A stretch of 64,000 bases of DNA from the NCBI GenBank assembly GCA_025765615.1, contig JAIVFJ010000044.1:62001-126000 (forward strand), given 5' to 3'. The stretch is from Zopfochytrium polystomum (lineage: Eukaryota > Chytridiomycota > Chytridiomycetes > Chytridiales > Chytridiaceae). Positions 59,468 through 64,000 of the stretch are shown in pieces (position 1 is the first letter of the stretch; every line of letters begins with the position of its first letter). A program made the translations under genes and the position numbers. The notes beneath the pieces were generated by a model that searched no databases, was not told the DNA's origin, and saw only the letters and a program-made list of their open reading frames with translations.

Positions 59468-60083
59468 AGGGGGAGGGAACCAGTTATTTTCCTCTTGGGA
59501 TTCGCTGTCCCCACTCATTTTTCGATCGTCTTTTCCATATCATCCTGTTGCCTGTTGTATTTGTGTTTCATGTTCGTGGTGTCCAGTGTCAGGGTAGAGA
59601 TAGAAGGCAGGGTGGGGAGTCTATGGGTGGGCCTCGCGAGCGTAGGTACAGGAGCAGAGGGGTTGCTTTCAACCGGACCCCACTCTTTCCTTCCTTCAGG
59701 CTTATCATCCGCGCCCTAACACCCCGGCTGTCGACGGGTTTCTGAAGCACTGTTTTTTGTTTTTTTTTTTGGTTTCGTCTGACTAACGCAAGCTATTTCT
59801 TAGTCTCCCTCAAAGTGGTTTATTTCTTCCTGGTTTGGTTCCCTTTGTGTGCTTCTCGGATAATCCAGCCCGCAACCCAACTATTTCCCCATGACACATG
59901 GCCTCTCCTCACTTTTAATTTCCGACTCTCTCACTTTAAGCCACCCACCCTCCTTGTTTTGCTTCCGGCAAAGAGATAGGTGGTTGTCCGACTTTTATCC
60001 GCCGGCACTGGCATTCGAGTTTTGAGTGCTGAGTGTTGGGGCTGGGAGCAAGTGAGAGACGCTACCAACAAACAACCGTTCAG
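59468..60083. other. Intergenic between ATPase and CLP1
   Basis: About 600 bp, T-rich, no gene. Contains the presumed ATPase 3' UTR and CLP1 promoter and leader. Confidence 0.5.
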
Positions 60084-62732
60084 ATGAACTTGTCAGCAGT
60101 GGCTTCAGCGTCGTCCTCCTCATCGTCGGCGGCGGCCGCAACAGGAGCCGCCGCAGGCAGCGGCACGGCAGATTACGAGCAGGGTGCGTCCTCGGCGCCG
60201 CCGGCGCGAGAGGTGATCGTCAAGCCGGAGCAGGAGCTGCGGCTGGAGGTCGGCGTCAAGGAGACGGTCACCCTCAAGGTTTGTCCGGGTGGTCAGTGGG
60301 CGTTTGGCGCGGTTTGGGGACTGCCCGCGTGTGAAGGTGTGGACACGTCGGCTGCACGGCGACGGCAAGGCGGGCGATGCTTTGAGGCGAGGGAAGGGAA
60401 GGGGGAAGTGAAGGGCGAGACGGCAGAGCGCCGCTCCGTTACTGTTCGAGCGGTTTCCTGTGCATGCCCCCCTTTCTCTCTTTGCATTTACCCAACGATC
60501 ACGCAACCCCCCTCTCCTGGACAACTTAATCTCAATATAAAAACTCATACACTGCTGGAAACCTCTTTGTTGTGCATGATACAGCTATCAACGTGCACGT
60601 TCACAGACCAACTAAATCAAACACCCACCCTAAAAACACGTACACTCCCTGCGTTGCGCGCTAAAGGTCAAGTCTGGACGCGCTGAAATCTTTGGCACGG
60701 AGCTGGCGGAGAACGCCGAGTATTCGTTTTCGGGCGCAAAGCTAGCAGTGTTCACGTGGGACGGCTGTGTGGTGGAGATAAGTATCTGAACGAGCGTGGT
60801 TTCCATGTTGTTGGAACGATGCGTATGCATACCTTTTGCTCTGCTGCTTATAATCCACTCTTTACACTTAAAGGGCCAGTGCGATGACTACGTTGCAGGA
60901 GACACGCCGATGCAGAGCTACCTGAACGTCCATATTGCATTGGAACGGATACGAGAAGAGGCGAGCAGCAGCGGAGCCGTCGGCCCAACGGTGAGAAGCC
61001 TGGAAGTAACGCTCTTAAAAACTTGATGAGAGCGAGTGCGTGAAGGTCGTCGTGCCAACCATGGTTTTATCCCTACCCAAACACAAAAACTTGCTCTGCC
61101 ATACACAAAGGTGATGATAGTAGGCCCGACGGACTGTGGCAAGTCGTCGCTTTGCAAGACACTCATCAATTATGCCGTGAAATGCGAAAGGAAACCCGTG
61201 TTTGTAGATTTGGATACGAATGAGGTAATTCCCTGCCTTTTCGCGATTCGCCGCAAGGAGTCAACCCTCCCTAATCTTAGCCAAACCATCGTCTCTGACC
61301 ACAAGGGGTCTTTGGCGATGCCTGGCTCCCTGGCAGCAACTGTGTATCTCCGCAATATAGACGTAGAGGAAGAGTTTGGAGGGTCGCCCCAGTCGACGGG
61401 AGCGACTCCACTCGTATTTTACTATGGCTATTCCGCGCCAACAGAGCGGCCCAAACTGTACTCACGGACCGCCGCCAAAATCGCAGAGGTGGTTGGGCGC
61501 AAGCTGGCCGAGAGCGAGGACGGTAAGCGGGACACCTTAACCCTTCACTGTCAATGAACCTTCCCTCTTCACTGTCAATACACACCCATCACACGTTCAT
61601 CCAACCACCCATCCACCAAACCCCGAAACCCCACCACCCAACAACGCATCAGTGAAAGCGTCCGGCGCAATCATCAACACGCCGTGGCAGTTTGTGGACG
61701 ACGATGCGCTCCTCAAGCAGGCGATCGAGGCGTTTCGGGCCGACCACGGTGCTCGTCATCGGCCACGAGCGGCTATACAGCAATCTAGAACGCACCTACG
61801 CCGGCTCGGCCGTCTCGATCGTCAAGCTGGCGAAATCAGGCGGGGTGAGATCGTGTGCGGTGGCGGTTGTGGAGGGTAGTTTGGGTAGTTTTCCCTGCTC
61901 AAGACGCTTGCGTCATTTCCCCCACCAAAAACAAAACAACCCCGCGCTAGTGCGTTTCACGGGACAAGGCTTTTCGACGCCACCAGCAGAACGCAAAAAT
62001 CAAGGAGTACTTTTACGGAACGGCAAAGTTCCCGCTCAGCCCGTACTCGAACAGCGTTGGTTTCAATGAGGTGACTGTGCGGATGGTCGGCGAAGGTAAA
62101 GCAAGGAGCGCCGAGCGAGGGCGAGAGCTGCTGGATGGAGAAAGAGTGCGAGTACACGAGGATTATTCTGAGGGAGGCCGAAACATCCTGTTTCTCAAGT
62201 CTTTCTTCTTTTATTTTTATTTTCTTTCATTTTGTTTCTTCTGGTCGTACCCCCCGACGACCCTCATGTCCTAAAAAGTCCGCCCTCCCATCCCCCTTTC
62301 TTTTCTCACAAGGCACTCTCGCGCCTTCGTCCGCGCTACCGATCGGCATGGAGCGCAAGGTCCAGGAGACGCGGGTGGTCAAGGTGGAAGCCGGCGACAT
62401 GCTGCTGCACTCGGTGCTCGCCGTGTCCAACGCCGACCGGCTGGACGCCATGGCTGGCGCGCTGGTGTCTGCACCGGCGCTGACGGCGGACGAGGAGACC
62501 GCGCTGATCCTCGACAGGAGCGTGGCCGGGTTCGTCTACGTGTAAGTTATGGTCCTGACTGCTGCGAGCGGGCTGGGGATCCATCCGCTTAAGCCGCCGC
62601 ACAACTCCCAACAAACAAACCAGGTCCGAGGTCGACGAGACCAAGCACAAGATGACGGTGCTCTCGCCGCATCCGGGGCGTCTCCCGAAAAAGTACCTCG
62701 TCATGGGCAGTCTCAAGTGGCTGGAGATGTAA
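60084..62732 (+). CDS. CLP1: CLP1-type RNA 5'-kinase/polyadenylation factor, one frame break
   Basis: CLP1 works in mRNA 3'-end cleavage and tRNA splicing. Predicted exons: 60084-60278, 60667 to about 60777, 60874-60990, 61111-61224, 61306-61522, 61653-61844, 61951-62095, 62313-62541, 62624-62732. Motifs: SGRAEIFGTELA, FTWDGC, AGDTPMQSYLNVHIALERIR, Walker A GPTDCGKSS, GSLAMPGSLAATVYLRNIDV, GAIINTPWQFVDDD, VLVIGHERLYSNLERTY, KLAKSGG, EYFYGTAKFPLSPYSN, LPIGMER, ending VMGSLKWLEM. In exon 6 near 61741-61750 one extra base breaks the frame between FRAD and VLVIGHERL. Intron 2's donor is also unclear: the sequence after VVE is ATAAGT. Everything else is conserved, so an assembly error is as likely as a real break. 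The ~45-residue N-terminal Ala/Ser tract is unusual. Confidence 0.85.
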
Positions 62733-62753
62733 GCATCCTGTTGCTCCAACACA

Positions 62754-62786
<33 letters not shown>

Positions 62787-63333
62787 TAGCGCCAAGCAAA
62801 AAAGAAAGAAATAAAGACGATTGGCGCCGTCGGCAGGACGTTTGAATTGGGCGGGGGCCGGGGGTGGGTGGGCTTATCTTGATTTTGCGGGAAACGCAAG
62901 CGGCGAGAGATGGGCGCTCTGGCAGACAGGCTTGCAAGTCTGCAAGCAATTAGGGCCAACACGCCGTACGGTTTTTCAGATTCGCATAGTTTTTATTCCC
63001 GAAACAAAAAAAAAAAAAAAAAAAAAAAAAAGAAGAAGAGGAAATCACAGGAAGCGGCCTTGCTCGCCCCCAGTCTGCCCTTTTTTACTCCGTCCCAACA
63101 AAAAAAAAAGAAAACGGGTAAGAAAAGGGGCGGATCAAGGTGACGGCGCAAGGAAAAGTTATCGAGGGGAGAGAGCGGAACAAAAAAGAAAACCGAAAAA
63201 AAGAAGGATTAGCCCCCTTACACGAGCAACGTGCGGCGGGAGAAAGAAAAAGACGGACGACGACATAAAACAAGGTGCAAGCGGGGCCGCGGTTTCATTC
63301 GGTCGGTACGACCACATTCAGTCTCACATCGCC
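62733..63333. other. Intergenic between convergent genes, poly-A runs
   Basis: Two long A tracts (about 62755-62783 and 63006-63031) and several shorter ones. No gene. It lies between the 3' ends of CLP1 and the minus-strand gene at 63334. Confidence 0.6.
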
Positions 63334-64000
63334 TCACGCTCCCGGCGCCGTCGCCGAAACCAACGCGTCCGTTTCCACCTTGCCATTTGGCGCCGCTTCC
63401 GACGCCGACGTGTCCGCGAGGAACGCCTCGAGGAACGCCAGCCACCGGTCGACGTCCTCGTCCGTGTTCATCAGCCCGAACGATATGCGGGCGATCAGGA
63501 CGACCGCGGTCCCGTTCGCGTTGACCGCCGCCGGCGCGCTGCTGCTGCTGCCCAGCTCGCCCTGGCCCTCAACTTTGTTGCCATCACCATCGCCGTCGTC
63601 GCCGTCGTCGACCGGGGCGACGCAGCATGGGCCGGGGTAGTGGCACTCGCACGCGACGCCGATGCGCAGGCCGGCGCGCTCGGCGGCGGCCTCGACCGCG
63701 AGCGCCGACACGGCGGCGGCGGCGGCGGGGGTTTTCGCTCGGCGCAGCTCGAACGCGACGATGGAGCCCCACGGCGCCGCGAGGTGGGCGCGAGGGACGG
63801 CGGCGTCTTTGTCGTCGTCTTTTTCGTCGTCGTCGTCGTCATCTCCGATAAAGCGGACGCGGTGGCGTCCGTGCGCATCGCGCATGGCGGAGCGGGCGCG
63901 GTCCGCGAGCGCGGTGATGCGCGCACGGGCGCGCTCCCAGGGCAAGTCGCCGCATTTTGGCGCGACTCCTCCGTCTTGCGCACCGGTGCCTGCGGCCGTC
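63334..64000 (-). CDS. Class-V aminotransferase-like protein, C-terminal part
   Basis: Open minus-strand frame running off the window. The C-terminal small domain of the NifS/cysteine-desulfurase fold is visible: GSIVAFELRRAKTPAAAAAV, then AERAGLRIGVACECH-YPGPC, then ARISFGLMNTDEDVDRWLAFL. This matches the C-terminal order in molybdenum-cofactor sulfurases and similar PLP enzymes. It ends 40 residues later with no MOSC domain. Two acidic low-complexity inserts (Asp runs near 63810-63850 and 63580-63610) interrupt the fold at loops. PLP-lysine and N-terminal domain lie outside the window, so the exact enzyme cannot be named. GC content is very high. Confidence 0.65.
   Translation of the reverse strand, partial: TAAGTGAQDGGVAPKCGDLPWERARARITALADRARSAMRDAHGRHRVRFIGDDDDDDEKDDDKDAAVPRAHLAAPWGSIVAFELRRAKTPAAAAAVSALAVEAAAERAGLRIGVACECHYPGPCCVAPVDDGDDGDGDGNKVEGQGELGSSSSAPAAVNANGTAVVLIARISFGLMNTDEDVDRWLAFLEAFLADTSASEAAPNGKVETDALVSATAPGA

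Overview
The window is eukaryotic nuclear DNA and looks fungal. Evidence: short GT-AG introns (about 45-120 nt in most genes), a fungal-type G-protein beta subunit, a PMC1-type Ca2+ ATPase, a secreted protein with WSC domains, and many degenerate LTR retrotransposons. A two-TM receptor with a large extracellular sensor, dense dinucleotide microsatellites and many low-complexity N-termini fit an early-diverging, possibly zoosporic (chytrid-like) fungus. That placement is inference; no rRNA is present to fix it.

Layout. 1-10.5 kb is a retrotransposon graveyard: a copia fragment, a Ty3/gypsy fragment with one LTR, several ~230-bp solo LTRs, a copia block that is an inverted near-duplicate of another block at 17.6-19.5 kb, and a 153-bp-arm hairpin. 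11.4-14.0 kb: membrane sensor gene. 15.5-20 kb: decayed copia element. 21.7-24.4 kb: SUZ-domain gene. 25.4-27.2 kb: thiamine pyrophosphokinase. 28.2-30.8 kb (minus): GRAM-domain membrane protein. 32.5-34.4 kb: G beta. 35.5-41.3 kb: a complete-ended LTR element with 5-bp target duplication, lacking reverse transcriptase and carrying a nested solo LTR. 42.8-46 kb: second copy of the first copia family. 47.8-52.6 kb (minus): secreted beta-propeller/Ig-like/WSC protein. 54.7-59.5 kb: PMC1-type Ca2+ ATPase. 60.1-62.7 kb: CLP1 RNA kinase/polyadenylation factor. 63.3 kb to the end (minus): partial class-V aminotransferase-like gene.

The host genes form no operon-like pathway; they are independent housekeeping, signalling and cell-surface genes. 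Exon structures below were worked out by hand from reading frames, splice signals and family motifs, so junctions are predictions. The most notable signals are: a dense heat-shock-element array beside the TATA box of a gypsy LTR (2292-2599); the RT-less LTR element with nested solo LTR; the inverted copia duplication that stops at a telomere-like repeat; the near-perfect LTR-derived hairpin; a 41-unit GT repeat starting 4 nt inside a G beta intron whose last exon is 12 nt; and a one-base frame disruption in an otherwise well-conserved CLP1.
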